Part shown: positions 10,280-22,224 of the stretch, one piece after another
How positions within the stretch are numbered: position 1 is the stretch's first letter
How the letters are laid out: each line of letters opens with the position of its first letter
Assembly: GCA_000697335.1 (NCBI GenBank)
Contig: JNEM01013801.1
Coordinates: forward strand, 1-28,867
From: Conidiobolus incongruus B7586
Lineage: Eukaryota; Entomophthoromycota; Entomophthoromycetes; Entomophthorales; Conidiobolaceae
Reading direction: 5' to 3'
Length of the DNA: 28,867 nucleotides
The notes under the pieces: generated by a model
The model's input: only the letters and a program-made list of their open reading frames with translations
What the model was told of the DNA's origin: nothing
Databases searched by the model: none
Made by a program: the position numbers and the translations under genes

Positions 10280-11184
10280 ATGAGATTAATAAAGAGTAGG
10301 AAAAAACTAAAACATATTAAATCGATTAATAAATCACCAAGTATAAATTATTCCAGGAAATTAAGAACTTTTCATATCAGTGATCCAATTACTAATGAAG
10401 CCAATTTTATGACAACATACTCGATCTATCAAACTATTTCCATGTTAATTTTTATCTTATTTTTATTTATATCCATAGCAATAATGTTTAGTTACTTTGT
10501 TAATGTTCCGGATATCTCTTTGAATTATGCGACTATATTGGACGACCCGAGTGAAACTTTCGATTTTACTCAGTTTCCTTTGGTAACTTACTCGACAAAA
10601 ATAGGGTTAATAGCTAAAAATGATAACTTTCTTCCTATGCCTTTGGTCGCCTCGATTGAGGTAAACAGTATAATGATATCAATTATTTCAAAATATTTAT
10701 AAAATATTAGGGATATTTGGGCAAGAGTGACTTATTGTTTGCAACTGGTCAAATAGATGGAGTGCTGGTACAACCCTATTCAATCAATAAATTTGAATTT
10801 ACAATGAAGACTCGAGTGAATATATTTGAAAAAAGATTTACAAATTTTTTACAAATTGTAGACGTGTGTGGATTAATTCAAGAAGATAGTAGAAATACCA
10901 TATTGGCTAGAGTTACAGCTCATGTTGGCATTGGTTGGTATGGAATAGGCATTCCTATTCAACGATTGCATTTACCAGATGCTGTTCTGATTTGTCCTTT
11001 GGTAACATTATATTAGCTAAATAATATAAATGGATATATATTGATTAGTGTAATTTAGATCGAAGCGAATTTTAAAGAATTATGGATGAGACTAGCAGAT
11101 TTATTTATACCATTTATTGAACAATTGACAGGTGCTTGGAATGAAGAGATGGTGAAAAATTATTTGAAATATAGAAGGTATTAG
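10280..11184 (+). CDS. Single-pass membrane protein, tandem family copy 3
   Basis: Three exons, 10280-10660, 10711-11001 and 11059-11184, give 265 aa. The introns are 50 and 57 nt, both between codons, exactly as in copy 2, and exon 2 is again 97 codons. The protein has a basic N-terminus (1-45), one hydrophobic helix (about 50-74, SMLIFILFLFISIAIMFSYF), then VPDISLNYATILDDP, LPMPLVASIEV, ATGQIDGVLVQPYS, VGIGWYGIGIP and a final IEQLTGAWNEEMV tail. Similarity to copy 2 is clear throughout the part after the helix but low in the N-terminus, so this copy is the most diverged of the three. The ATG at 10280 is the first in frame. A tiny frame starting at ATG 10272 overlaps it. The role is unknown. 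The fold may be LEA2/DUF3712-like, which is inference only. Confidence 0.7.
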
Positions 11185-11606
11185 TCAATTTATTAATTAA
11201 TATTTAACAATACGAATACATCAAAATAAAACTATTAAATAATCATTTGATATTATATTTTAATAATTGAAAAATACAAATTTCTTGATATAAATATTTT
11301 ATTATCAGATTATTTGCTAAAAATATTTATATTGAATAAATTTTAGAAGGTATTAAACTATTCCAAATTATTATAATATTTTGTAATTAAATCTGACTTA
11401 GATTATTAAGATTCATTAAATGAAATAAATATACTACTTCAAATGACAATGCTGATCTGAATTAGCTAATTAAAATTATTATAAATTAGGTTATTTTATT
11501 ATTTAAAATGAGAAAAACATGATATAATATTTATAATGATATATGTGTGATAGCAGAATAATAAAAATTATATTGGTAATTGATTAATATAACAAAATTA
11601 ACATAT
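11185..11606. other. Convergent intergenic region
   Basis: About 420 AT-rich bases between the 3' ends of membrane-protein copy 3 (+) and the acidic nuclear protein gene (-). No structure was recognised, and it presumably holds both poly(A) sites. Confidence 0.55.
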
Positions 11607-13327
11607 TTATTTCTTACTCAACATCGTTAAAATCTTGGCTGGAAGTTTGAAAGGATTATATTGCTTCATAAAGTTAATACTCATGGGAGCATTGATGTCG
11701 TCGTTGTTTTTGCTATTATTTTCGTCGTTAACATCGTTGGAATCGCCATACATGCTGTAGAGGGAGTTGGCCTGTGTTGAAAAAGAACGGATTGGAATAT
11801 TATACTTGAACATGACAGATATGGTGAGTTTGCGACAAATGTGTGTTAAAATGTATGGATCATGTGCAATATTTTCATCAGTTAATTTGAGATAATGACG
11901 GAATAATTGAGAAGCTGTTTTTTGCATTAGAATATATGTAAAGTTAAAAGGTAAAATGCTTACCTTGAGGACTAAGATGTTGAAGACCGGGCATTGGCTC
12001 GTTAGCTTGGCCTGCTTTAAGGATTTGAATCATAAGTGAATATATTTCCTTGATGTGTCCATTATGTTCTGCAACATTATCCAAATCTTGTTGGATTAGC
12101 TATTGCCAAGTTAGGTTATGATGAGATGAATTAAATTAATTGATGTTACTTGAATTACAATAGGCGTCCAATGATCAACATTGATAGTTGGGGCCATATA
12201 GGGAAGAAGGGTTTTATGAGTTTGAATATTTTCTAAAGTCAGTATTAGTTGAGTGAGTATAGTACATGGCAAACTTGGCTTACCTGGGTTGAAATGTTCT
12301 TCAGTCCTCGTTATTGCTTTAATTAAAGTACCAATCTGAACTCCTCTTCCCAATTCTCTAGGCTAATGGACACAGTTATATTATCAAATATGGAATTATA
12401 AAATTAATGTACCTTCATATTGAGCCAACCTTCGATGGGATGATATTGAATGGGTTCATCTTTTCTTTGACGCTTAGCATCTGAAGAATGGATGGAGTTG
12501 GCATCATCGTGGTCGGTGCCGCTGGGTGCGAATTCTTCTTCTTGTTCGTTATATGACATATTAGGATTGACAGGCTTGATGATTCTACCTGAGCGAGATC
12601 TAGTGAAGCGTTCATGGCTCTCGACAATATCAAGAATGACTTGCTCTGGGTTGAATTCTTGATGAGCATTGTCGTCTATCATAATGTGTTCTTCCTGGTG
12701 TTGAGTATAACTAGGATCTAGATCATGAGACTGAAGGAATTGCTGAGGATCAATAGTATTATCGAATGCTGTGGGCTGAACTATTGGAAGAGGTTCGTAG
12801 GCAGAGTGTTCTAGCTGTTGGGTAATTGGACTGTGTTGCAGAACATCAATTGTTTGGAAGTCAATTGATTTTTCAATTAAATTATCCTGATCCGTCTGTA
12901 TACTTGTAACTGCAGCTTCTTGAGATACATTAGGTAATTCAGTTTTCTCTGTATTTGGGTATTCTTCTTCCTTTTTCTCCTGAATTTGAGTTTCATTAGT
13001 TTCGAGGGCAGTATGAGTTTGAGCATTGGTTTCATCAGGTCCAAAGTCTAATAATCCATCCAATAAGGAATCTCCTTCTTGTAATTCAACCTGAGCTGTA
13101 GCCAATTTTTCAGCGTTTCCTTCAGATTTCACATTGGTTTTTCCTTCAGCTTGTTCTTCTACTTGTTCTTCAACATCCCTATCTCTAACAGGAGACGCAG
13201 ATGGTGACGACATTGAAGAAAGTGAACTTAGAGGACTGTCCTCCCCTTCAACATTCTTTTTGCCACTCTTAAGTCTGGCTGTTGATAATGGTTTGGCTCT
13301 TGCAGCCGATGATGTACTCTTTGTCAT
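11607..13327 (-). CDS. Acidic, probably nuclear protein of unknown function
   Basis: Five exons on the - strand, 13327-12413, 12362-12284, 12232-12150, 12099-11964 and 11914-11607, give 506 aa. All four introns are 49-51 nt, with GTACAT, GTAAGC, GTAACA and GTAAGC donors, and phases join cleanly. The first 300 residues are low-complexity: a Ser/Ala/Lys start, SSLSSMSSPSASP, long Glu/Gln runs, then RTRSGRIIKP (around 245), a basic motif often seen in chromatin proteins, and DAKRQRKDE, a possible nuclear localisation signal. From about residue 300 the sequence becomes ordered and helical: GWLNMKPRELGRGVQIGTLI, RTEEHFNPENIQTHKTLLPY, LIQQDLDNVAEHNGHIKEIY, QLFRHYLKLTDENI, and it ends ILTMLSKK. The helical domain is spread over all the introns, which supports the model. 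I do not recognise the domain. A transcription or chromatin role is inferred only from composition. Confidence 0.7.
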
Positions 13328-14448
13328 TATGATATTTTATTATGATTATCAATTTTTGTTTTATTCATTCAATATGTTTATAAAATTCAAATGTGGCTAG
13401 ACGTAGGAATTTATTTCAATTGATTATTACTTCTTTATTATGGGATTACCTGTTCAAATATTGGTGAAACATAAATCTATTAATTGTAAAAAAGGACTTC
13501 TGATTTGTTGATGAAACAAAATATGAGATAATTTATAACTAATATGACAAAAATTGAAAATAATTTTAATTTTGAAATAATATGCATTTGTAACTTGCAG
13601 TTAATAATTTAAATATCTCGTATTTTATCTCGGCATATTATTAAAACTGAATCAATTTCTTCAAAATGAAGAATTTATAATTCCGATTTTATGTTGAAAT
13701 TTGATTTAGGTTAATTGGTATATGTTTTGAGGTGATATTTATCATTTCGTAGAAAAGTTACATTATGCTCTAAAGATACAGTCAGTTAATAATTCAAATG
13801 ATACAAAATTCTCCTATTATTTCAGATTGAGATACCTATTATATATATGATTATTAAGAATAGTCATTTACATTAATTAAATATCCAATATATAATATTT
13901 GTTGGATAAATTCAAATTTTGATTAAATAGTATAATTGATATACCCTAAAAATTTTCAATCAAAGAATATTAATAAAAATCTACAGATTGTTATATATTA
14001 ATTTATTGGAAGCATGTAATTTAATTATCAATTGAATCAAGTACTGAATTAATGAAAAAAATGTTTTGCGTGAATATTTTTTAATTTTATATTCAAAATA
14101 TAATCCAGTAATGTATTTAATATTTTATTCTGAAGTACCGATTTTAGTATTGAAATTTAACTAAAAATCTATTTTAATTTTTTATCTTCCCAATAACGTT
14201 AAATAGTTGGATAAAATAAAAGTTTTCAATTGATTTAAATTATAATTAATTAAACAGTTGATTTATTTAAAAATTTTTTCAAATTCAATAATATTAATAA
14301 ATACAGATATCAAACTCTTTAGATGATATGTGATTTAGTGGATAGGTTATTGAGATCAATCAATGCAAGTTTAGGTCAAATTTATACAATTGAAAAGAGA
14401 AAACGATTAAATAACGGGAAATAAATAGTAGTAGTACAGAATAATCGA
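13328..14448. other. AT-rich intergenic region
   Basis: About 1.1 kb between the start of the acidic protein gene and the stop of MED12, both on the - strand. It must include the acidic gene's promoter and the MED12 poly(A) region. No gene or repeat was recognised. Confidence 0.6.
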
Positions 14449-17400
14449 TTAGCGTTTGGACACTCCTTTGGACATGGAGGTGGATTTGGTATATCCGCCA
14501 GAAACATTTATGGTCTGGGTTGGCTCCGAGGGGGTAGGGTTCTTATTGGGTGGAAGTGCGTGATCACTGCGATCTCCGTGAGGGAAATTTCCTCCGTTGG
14601 AGTTGGGAGCTCTTCCTGGAGTGAAGTTTCTGCCGTGAAGATCTTTGACAAGTTGGAGAGATGCGGGATCAGTGGTGTGCATCCAAGATTTTACGGCGTG
14701 AGACGAGTTGTATGACAGAGGACGGGGATTCATGGGGCCTGAGTGGTGGCTACGGTTGGCGTTATGAATTTGGGATTGATGGAAACCAGCATGGTGATAA
14801 TTGGGTGGTCGATTATGCGGATTCATCTGGCGTTGTGGTTGAGGCATTACTGGAGGAGAAAGGAATTGGTTTCGGCTGAGAAGCATACCTTGAGATGGGA
14901 TGTTTCGATTATTAGAAGTATACACAGAAGTAGATTTGGTGAGAGGAAGTAATTGTGCCTTGAAATGCGTTAAATTTTTAGAAGGATTGGAAAGCGTAAG
15001 CGATTCACACCATTCCCATACATTAATTTTGCTGTGTGTAGAGGGCGGATCCAAAAATGGTGTAAATGTATTTCGAGATTCAAATGGAAATAGGCTTTTG
15101 ATTCTTGAGGCAACGCAAATAGGCAGGATCATATCTCGTTGAATATTACGTAATAGTGAGAACAAGTTAGACTTATTCTTATTACTCACCTCATCAAGGA
15201 CTAGAGAGACAGAATCTAATATATGTGTAAAAAAATCATCCTGGGTTCCATTACAGTGGACTAAAGGATTCAGTAATAAGATCATCATGTTTTCTAAGGC
15301 TTCTTCACATCGAGGATATTGAGTCTGAGATAAAAGATGAGGTAAAACTGCAGCTTGTAGCTGAAAGCGAATTAAAGCACAACCTCTTAACGTGTTGATA
15401 TTAACATCATGCTGATCTTTAAGAGACGATGGATCATGAGTAAGTGAATTATCCTGGTAATGAAGATGGATAGATTTCAATGCCTTATTAATTTGTTTAT
15501 CAGACGTATTCAAAGCGCTTGAAGCAGTTTTAAATGTGCAATTCGTTGTCTGCATAATTTCAATCAACTTGGAATAGTCTAAAAATCTGCCTAGTTGTTC
15601 ACTAAATTGTTTCGCTGCAACAAATAGGACTTCGTCAGAATTTCCAGGTTCGGTTACTCTTCTAAAAAGTGCTGACATGATAGACTGAAATTTCGATAAA
15701 GTTTCAATATGCTTGATTGAAGATAAATTGGAATATACCATCACATTTTCTGGAAACGTCTTGATATGGGGACAATTTAACTTTTGGAGCCCTTTGTACA
15801 AGAACCCCACTACACATTCTTGGGGCATATCACGCGCGATTTGAGTAAGGAACTGAGCAGTGAACCTATCATCGACGATCCATTCGTCAAAGAAACACTC
15901 TATGAATTTTTCAAATTCTTGATTCTTTGAACTCTTTCCATTGAGCTGAGGTAAAATGCTAGTAAAATATTCTTTCAAACAGTTGACAGCTCTAAAGATT
16001 AAATTGTCGGATAAAGTTGAAGGAGTGGTAGAGTCCTTTGGAACTGTTATTAGGGATGAAATTTGATCAAGCATATCTTTAGCTTCAATATTGGGAAGTC
16101 CAAAAATATTGGATATGAATCTCGAAAATGCAGATGAGATTTTTGAGTTAATACTGATTTGCTCCCTTTCAATTAAAGGTTTGAATCCTCCAAAGGTGAA
16201 CTTTTTGTCGATCTGATTTGGGTATTGATGACAAATTTCCAAAAACCAGGGTGCTTGAATAATCTCATGAGATAGGTTCTTGTATAATTGGGAAATTGGA
16301 ATTTTTTCATCAAGTTTTTCTTGAAAGATAATACAATACATCAACAGAGAGAGAGGAAGATCAAGACTTTCGACATTTTGAAATGTCCAGTCTCTTAAAA
16401 CAGACAAAGAGTACAGCTCTTGATCTTCCAACACAAGATTAATAGAACCTAGAGAATCAAAAGAATGGTGGACTATTAATAATTTGATAAAGAAGTGGAG
16501 GTTTTCAAAAGTTTTGACATCCTTGGGTGAAAGTTGAACAGATTCCATAGGCAAAAAAGATTTGACCAAAGTAGAAAACTTGGTAAATATCCTCTGAAGG
16601 ATTTTTTCCAATCGACAAGCTCCACGAGCTGTTAACAGAGCCACTAGAACTAAACACCATTGAGATATAGTATTGATAGATTGTTCGCAAATGAATTCAG
16701 TCCATTCCAATATGAAACCTTCTGGAAAGGTGTGAAGGGAGAGTTCCCAAAGCAAATTGGTGTGAGCACGTACCAAGTATAAAGCTTGACTAGGTGAAAG
16801 ATTGCTGACCTGAGACGAAATGATTTCAGCACTCGCTAGTAAAACATGAGACCACCAAGTGGGATTGTCATTAAATCGATAAACTAAAGAATCTGCAACC
16901 ATCGATATCGCTGAAGGATCATTTGTTATGGTATACAGCTCTGATAATTGACTGAGGGTAGGACCTCTTCCTTTTACGAAAGATTTTAAGGAGGATGCCA
17001 TCTCCAAGACATGATGCAAGTCCGAATTGATCTAATAGAACTGTGAATAAATAGAGAAAATATGTCAGCAAAATTATCTACCATTATTTTCACGGTTTCT
17101 TCAAACTCAAATCCCATCTTTTGCAAGTCGTGTAAAAATGAAAGAATAGGTTTATATATGATCCCTTTTGGTTTATATTGGTCATATTTTTGAACCATAG
17201 CAGAAACTATCTTATTTGTAATATTCATAGATATTAAATATTGTCGATAACGATTAAGCAAAACAATCAAAAATGCTTCAAGATCTTTTTCAAAAGTATT
17301 GGACAAGAGCCAGATACATAACTGAAAAGAGGTTAATAATTGCGCTATGAAAAATTAAATGTGATATACCTCCAGAAGCATTCCAACTTCATTAAGAGTT

Positions 17401-20069
17401 TCGAGAATATTGGCAATAATAGAGAATTGATGAAGATTCAAGAGTGATGTACCGGGACGTGCCATCACTTTCCAGTTATCAACGCCAACCCTTAAAATAT
17501 CAATAAGCTTCAAATAATAAAAATACCACGAATATAACTTACTTGATGTCTTTAACCACAAAATTGCGCGTCTTTTTAATCAATGTCATACTCACTTCCG
17601 AAGCGCAGTACTGCGACAGAGATTGCAAAAATTTTCTATTTATAGATGATTCAGACTGATTGGAGTTATCTGGATCGCATGATCGGATAAGAGGTCGAGT
17701 CATCCCACTGAAAGAATCCGAAAATATGATTTTAAGATCGGACTTGGCATAACCCAAAGCCTGATCTATTTTTTGCTGTTCTTCAACAAGTAGCTAAAAA
17801 GGTGTTATTGAGTTAAATCCAAAAATATCAAAAAGATTACCTGTTTTTTTCCACTATAAACTTTACTCTGCCTGATTAATTTATCATTGTCACTCAAATG
17901 ATATCCTGGAAAAGACCTCAAATAAAAACTATGTTTGGAAGGTCCTGATAGATTGGTATTCCAAACACCTATCTCACCGATAGATATCAGTTTTTTAATA
18001 TACCAAGCTAAGTCGAATACATTCTCTCTAATGAATTGACTGAATAAATAGAGCACATGTTGTTTGTTGAAGGAACTTTCATCCACCAACGATTCTTCTA
18101 GAAAATCGAAGAGAGCTTCGTGAATGATATTAACTTTGGTGATTTGCTCTCGAGGATTGTCTGATGAATCCTTCCATGCCCGCACGATCGATGGAATGAG
18201 GTAGAATAAATAAATATCATTGTGGTGAGGGTTATGTAAGCAGGTGAAACAAAATTGTTTAAGCTTATTTTTCAACTCGCTTGTAGAATCGGATCTAAAG
18301 TAAAACGAAGCAATCTCAGAAAATTCTTTCGATAATGAAATTGGACCATTAAAGAGTTCTTCTAAAATTTGATCGGATACTTTGTAAGGCTGTTGCGCAG
18401 TAGACTCGTTAGAGCGACTCGATATAAGTCTGGAATTTCTGCTGCTGATCGATGAAAAGAGTTTTTCTCGGAAAGAATTGGAAGGAATTTGAAGGTTATA
18501 GCGGATAAGCACATTATTTTGCATGGGGTCAAAACGTGTCATATAAGAAAAATACTTGGTTTCATTCTGTTGCCAAGGTTTAACATGAAAGAAAAAACTT
18601 GGTTGAGTGCAGAATAAGGATTGGAGCATGGTTTGGCAAAATATTTTGAGAGTTTGTTGATGATGAGTGGGATTTTCAGTGCCCTCTATCTGTAATATTA
18701 AGTTAGTATTAAATATTAATTATTGAATATTGGAGCAAAATATACCATTTCGATATGACTTAGTAAAACTGGTATGAGTAATCTACTCAATGCCCTAGTA
18801 CAGCCAAACTCTTCGAGTAAGGCAATGGCTATAGGTAACAAACATGTGACATAGTTGGATGATACTTTCATTATTGAGTCCATTACCCATTTAAGGAATA
18901 TTTTCTGATCAAGAATGTTGTCAACATAGAGTGCCTTACTTAAATCGACACAATAATCCCACTGTTGCCGTAGGACACTCGCTTGATCAGGAGTTCTCGA
19001 TGAATTGATAGGCGGATTCAATAGCTGACTTATACGCAGCTGAAGATATTGTGTAAAGTTGGAAGTCCAGTCATAAGTATACTTGGCAGGAGCTATGTTG
19101 GAGTTTTGAATGCTAGCTAAACCTACCAGACGAATGAGCCAAAGCGATTTCTTCATTGGGACTAGGTGTTCAATTAAATAATCCAGTATCTTATTAGTTT
19201 TTATATCTGTGGGGACGAAAAGATCATACTTGGAGAAATTGGCCCTAGAGACCATGTTGACTAACCATTGATCCTTCTGGGTCTCAGTCATCGGTCGATT
19301 TCGAATTTCTGGAGTAGACCAATCGGAGATATTGGATACTTTTCTTTGATTGTGAAGAGTGTTTACCATCATTTTGTTTAATTGAGACAGCATCTTAGGA
19401 GTAAAGAAAGCTGTGGCCTCTTTCTTAAAAGAGCTCTCTTCGTGTGGCACAAGTAGAGCATCAGCCCATCCCTGTCGAATCCCATCAACAGTGGTTTTTT
19501 CTTCTGGCTGCTCCAGTGTATTAGGGTAGAATCCTGGAAAACCTAGATTCATGCGATTGTGCGTATTTAGCATTTCGCTTGGAGGTGCCACTTGAAATTT
19601 TTTAAGCGCTCTTTTAGCGGTATCGTGACGATTCCTATATTGAATTTCGTCTTTAGATAATTCTTCATATTCGCTTCTTCCTATTTTTCTCGTACGAGCA
19701 GAAGCAAAAGGAGCTTGAGGAGGTTTTGGAGGTGAATGAAATTTAAGATAATCGGTAGAAGCTTGCTGAGTATTATTTGTTGTACTCTTCTTAGAATTAC
19801 CTCTAGAGTTAGAATTGTGGTTTCTAGCGTGATTGTTGAAATTATTGCGTTGATTTTGAAAATTAGAATTAGAATTAGAATTATTATTCCGATTATTATT
19901 ATGATGAATATGATTTGAAGACCTGATTTGATTTTGGTTATAATTAACAGTGTTATTTACATTTACTCCATACCCTAAATCATAAAAAAATAATGGATAA
20001 GCATAAGAATAATATATATACATAAATAATAGAAAATGAAGATATTTTACCTTGATTTTTTCTGCTCAT
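14449..20069 (-). CDS. MED12: Mediator complex subunit 12 (MED12/Srb8)
   Basis: Seven exons on the - strand (20069-20051, 19974-18746, 18689-17841, 17793-17543, 17490-17370, 17321-17082, 17031-14449) give 1763 aa. MED12 is the large scaffold of the Mediator kinase module; it binds and activates Cdk8-cyclin C in the nucleus. Evidence: an Asn-rich N-terminus (about 13-75), then the Med12 signature region (about 235-296), with WLVNMVSR, LFVPTDIKTNKILDYLIEHL, VPMKKSLWLIRLVG. Next is a stretch like the following Srb8 segment (about 345-400), DNILDQKIFLKWVMDSIM and LLPIAIALLEEFGCTRALSR. The rest is helical-repeat-like, ending in a disordered Asn/Pro/His/Ser-rich tail. Introns are 76, 56, 47, 52, 48 and 50 nt. 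The first exon codes only six residues plus one base. In introns 4 and 6 a nearer AG must be skipped to keep the frame. Identification as MED12 is firm. The exact borders of introns 1 and 6 are less so. Confidence 0.88.
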
Positions 20070-22224
20070 TATGAATTAATTTAAAATAATAACTGTTTAG
20101 GTTGATAATGTTATAAATAATATATTGAGTCGAATGAATATTATTTATGGTTTCCGAAATACTGACTGAAATAAGTCAAGATTGATGTAATTAAGTATAT
20201 GAAATTAATATGAAAATGGAATGTTATTGACCACTTTTCAGTTCTAAAATAATATTTATAAGCAAAATATAGTGTATATAAAATTGACCATGAACTGGCT
20301 GTCAAAATATATGTTGGAGGAATAATTGTTAATTTTGTTATTGTTTACTTATAAAAGATAGATATTGTAAGTTTTATTTCAAATTAATTTAATTTTATAT
20401 TAAATTTTCATTTTTGGAATAAAATTAATTTCAAACCACAGTACCATTCATCATGTCCCAACAATTCCTCCCTCAATTCGATTATTAATTAATACCTCTA
20501 ATATTTTAAAAATAACCTTTAACTACATTCATAATATATCTTTAAAATTTTTAAAAAAACGATATGTTAAATAGAAAATTTACTTCTATACAACGTACTT
20601 CCAGATTTTTATTTAATATTTTTTAATGCATAAATGCAAATAATTTTACTATATCAATAGTCAACAAATTTTAAGGATTTAGCTTTTTGCAAAATAGAGT
20701 AGAATTAAGTTGAAATTTATTATTAATAAACTTTTATGTAATATAATTATAAAATAGAACATAATACAATTGAAATTTGAGCTCATAATATAAATTTGAC
20801 ATTATATTCTTATATTTATTATCTATTCTAAGTTATAATTAAATTAATCAAATATTTTCATAGATTTCAATATCACCAACCTATTTTATAAAAAGTCAAT
20901 TAGGCAATTGAAAATCAACGATACTAGTAATTATGAATCATTTTTCTTCATTTTAGACTCAATTTAACAGAATAATCAATCTACAAAAGAACTGTTCCTA
21001 TTATTTGTAATACCAATCTCCAACCTAGCATATCATTTCCTAACTAATGTTTGGTGGTGTATCATATCTAATTCAACATAGTATTAATAATCAATATTTC
21101 GATTCAACCTTTCATTTTTATCTTTATATTTTAGACTATGATCTCTATGCATAAAATTGAAAAAATATTAGACAAGTAGAATTTCAGTGTTTATATTTAA
21201 TCAAAAATAAAAAAATTATTTACTATAAAATTTGAATTGAAATATTAAAATATTATTATTTGTTTGATTGATATTAATTCAATTTTTATAACCTTATAAA
21301 TATCGTTTTTGAATGTTGATATTGATATATACCTAAGATTTTTGGCCAATTAATCTAAAAAAATAAAACAAAATTTGATATTTAATCTGATTAAATATCA
21401 TCACTAAAGCTTTAAAGTATCAATTTTTTTAAACCTCGATTAAAACAATACCCTTATAAATTATTTTAATATCAATTGTAAACCAATATTCCAATTCACT
21501 AATGTATATAAATTTCGATCTATATTACAAGTTTCAATCTCTTAAATATGGATATAATGCTCAATCAACTTGGATTGTTATTATAAATCTGTCTATTGGA
21601 CAATGAAACATGACATACAAAATTATTTGGATAAAATCAAATTAATTATAATATATAAAATGTATATAACAATCAAATTGAAATATGTGTAAATAATAAT
21701 TTTAATAATTATAGTTTAGAAAAACATGTATCTGATATGAGAATGAAAGACCAAGATATAATTAAAATCTATGTGGCAAATTATCCGATCAAAAAAGCGA
21801 TATCTTCTATTAAATCGCCCAATGATATAGTCAATTATTATGTAATAGAATGAAATAAATTCACAAAATTTTGAATATTAATTAAAAATCTAATTATATA
21901 TATTAATTTATAGTATTTACAAATAAATTTGTTATATAATTTTGATATTTACAATAAATCAAACATATAAATTCAGTTCTCATTATAATTTTGAAACCAA
22001 TTAATAGGGTTTGATATAAATTCTATTATTCTATCCAAATACTTTATTGCTAACCTATTAAGTGATATTACTGCTTCAATAAATATTCAATATATTACAG
22101 AAATGAAATTAAAACAATAATCTAATAGTTATAATATTCGATTAATCTATTATTCCCATAAAAATTATTGGGGAATAAATCGAATTAAATATCTCACTAT
22201 AAATTAGTTTATCAACAATCACAA
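20070..22224. other. Divergent intergenic region, no gene recognised
   Basis: About 2.1 kb of AT-rich DNA between the starts of MED12 (-) and the helicase gene (+). It must contain both promoters. No open frame with family similarity, RNA gene or clear repeat was seen. Confidence 0.6.

Noticed and set aside
12415-12669. 84-codon open frame on the - strand
   Set aside because: Alternative frame inside exon 1 of the acidic protein gene. The long frame continues through well-formed introns.
13134-13400. 88-codon + strand frame
   Set aside because: Antisense shadow of the Ser/Glu-rich start of the acidic protein, running out into the AT-rich upstream region.
14661-15142. Three overlapping + strand frames of 69-80 codons
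   Set aside because: All are antisense to the C-terminal tail of MED12, with no similarity of their own.
19736-19918. 60-codon + strand frame with Ile/Arg repeats
   Set aside because: Antisense of the Asn-rich codon run of the MED12 N-terminus.
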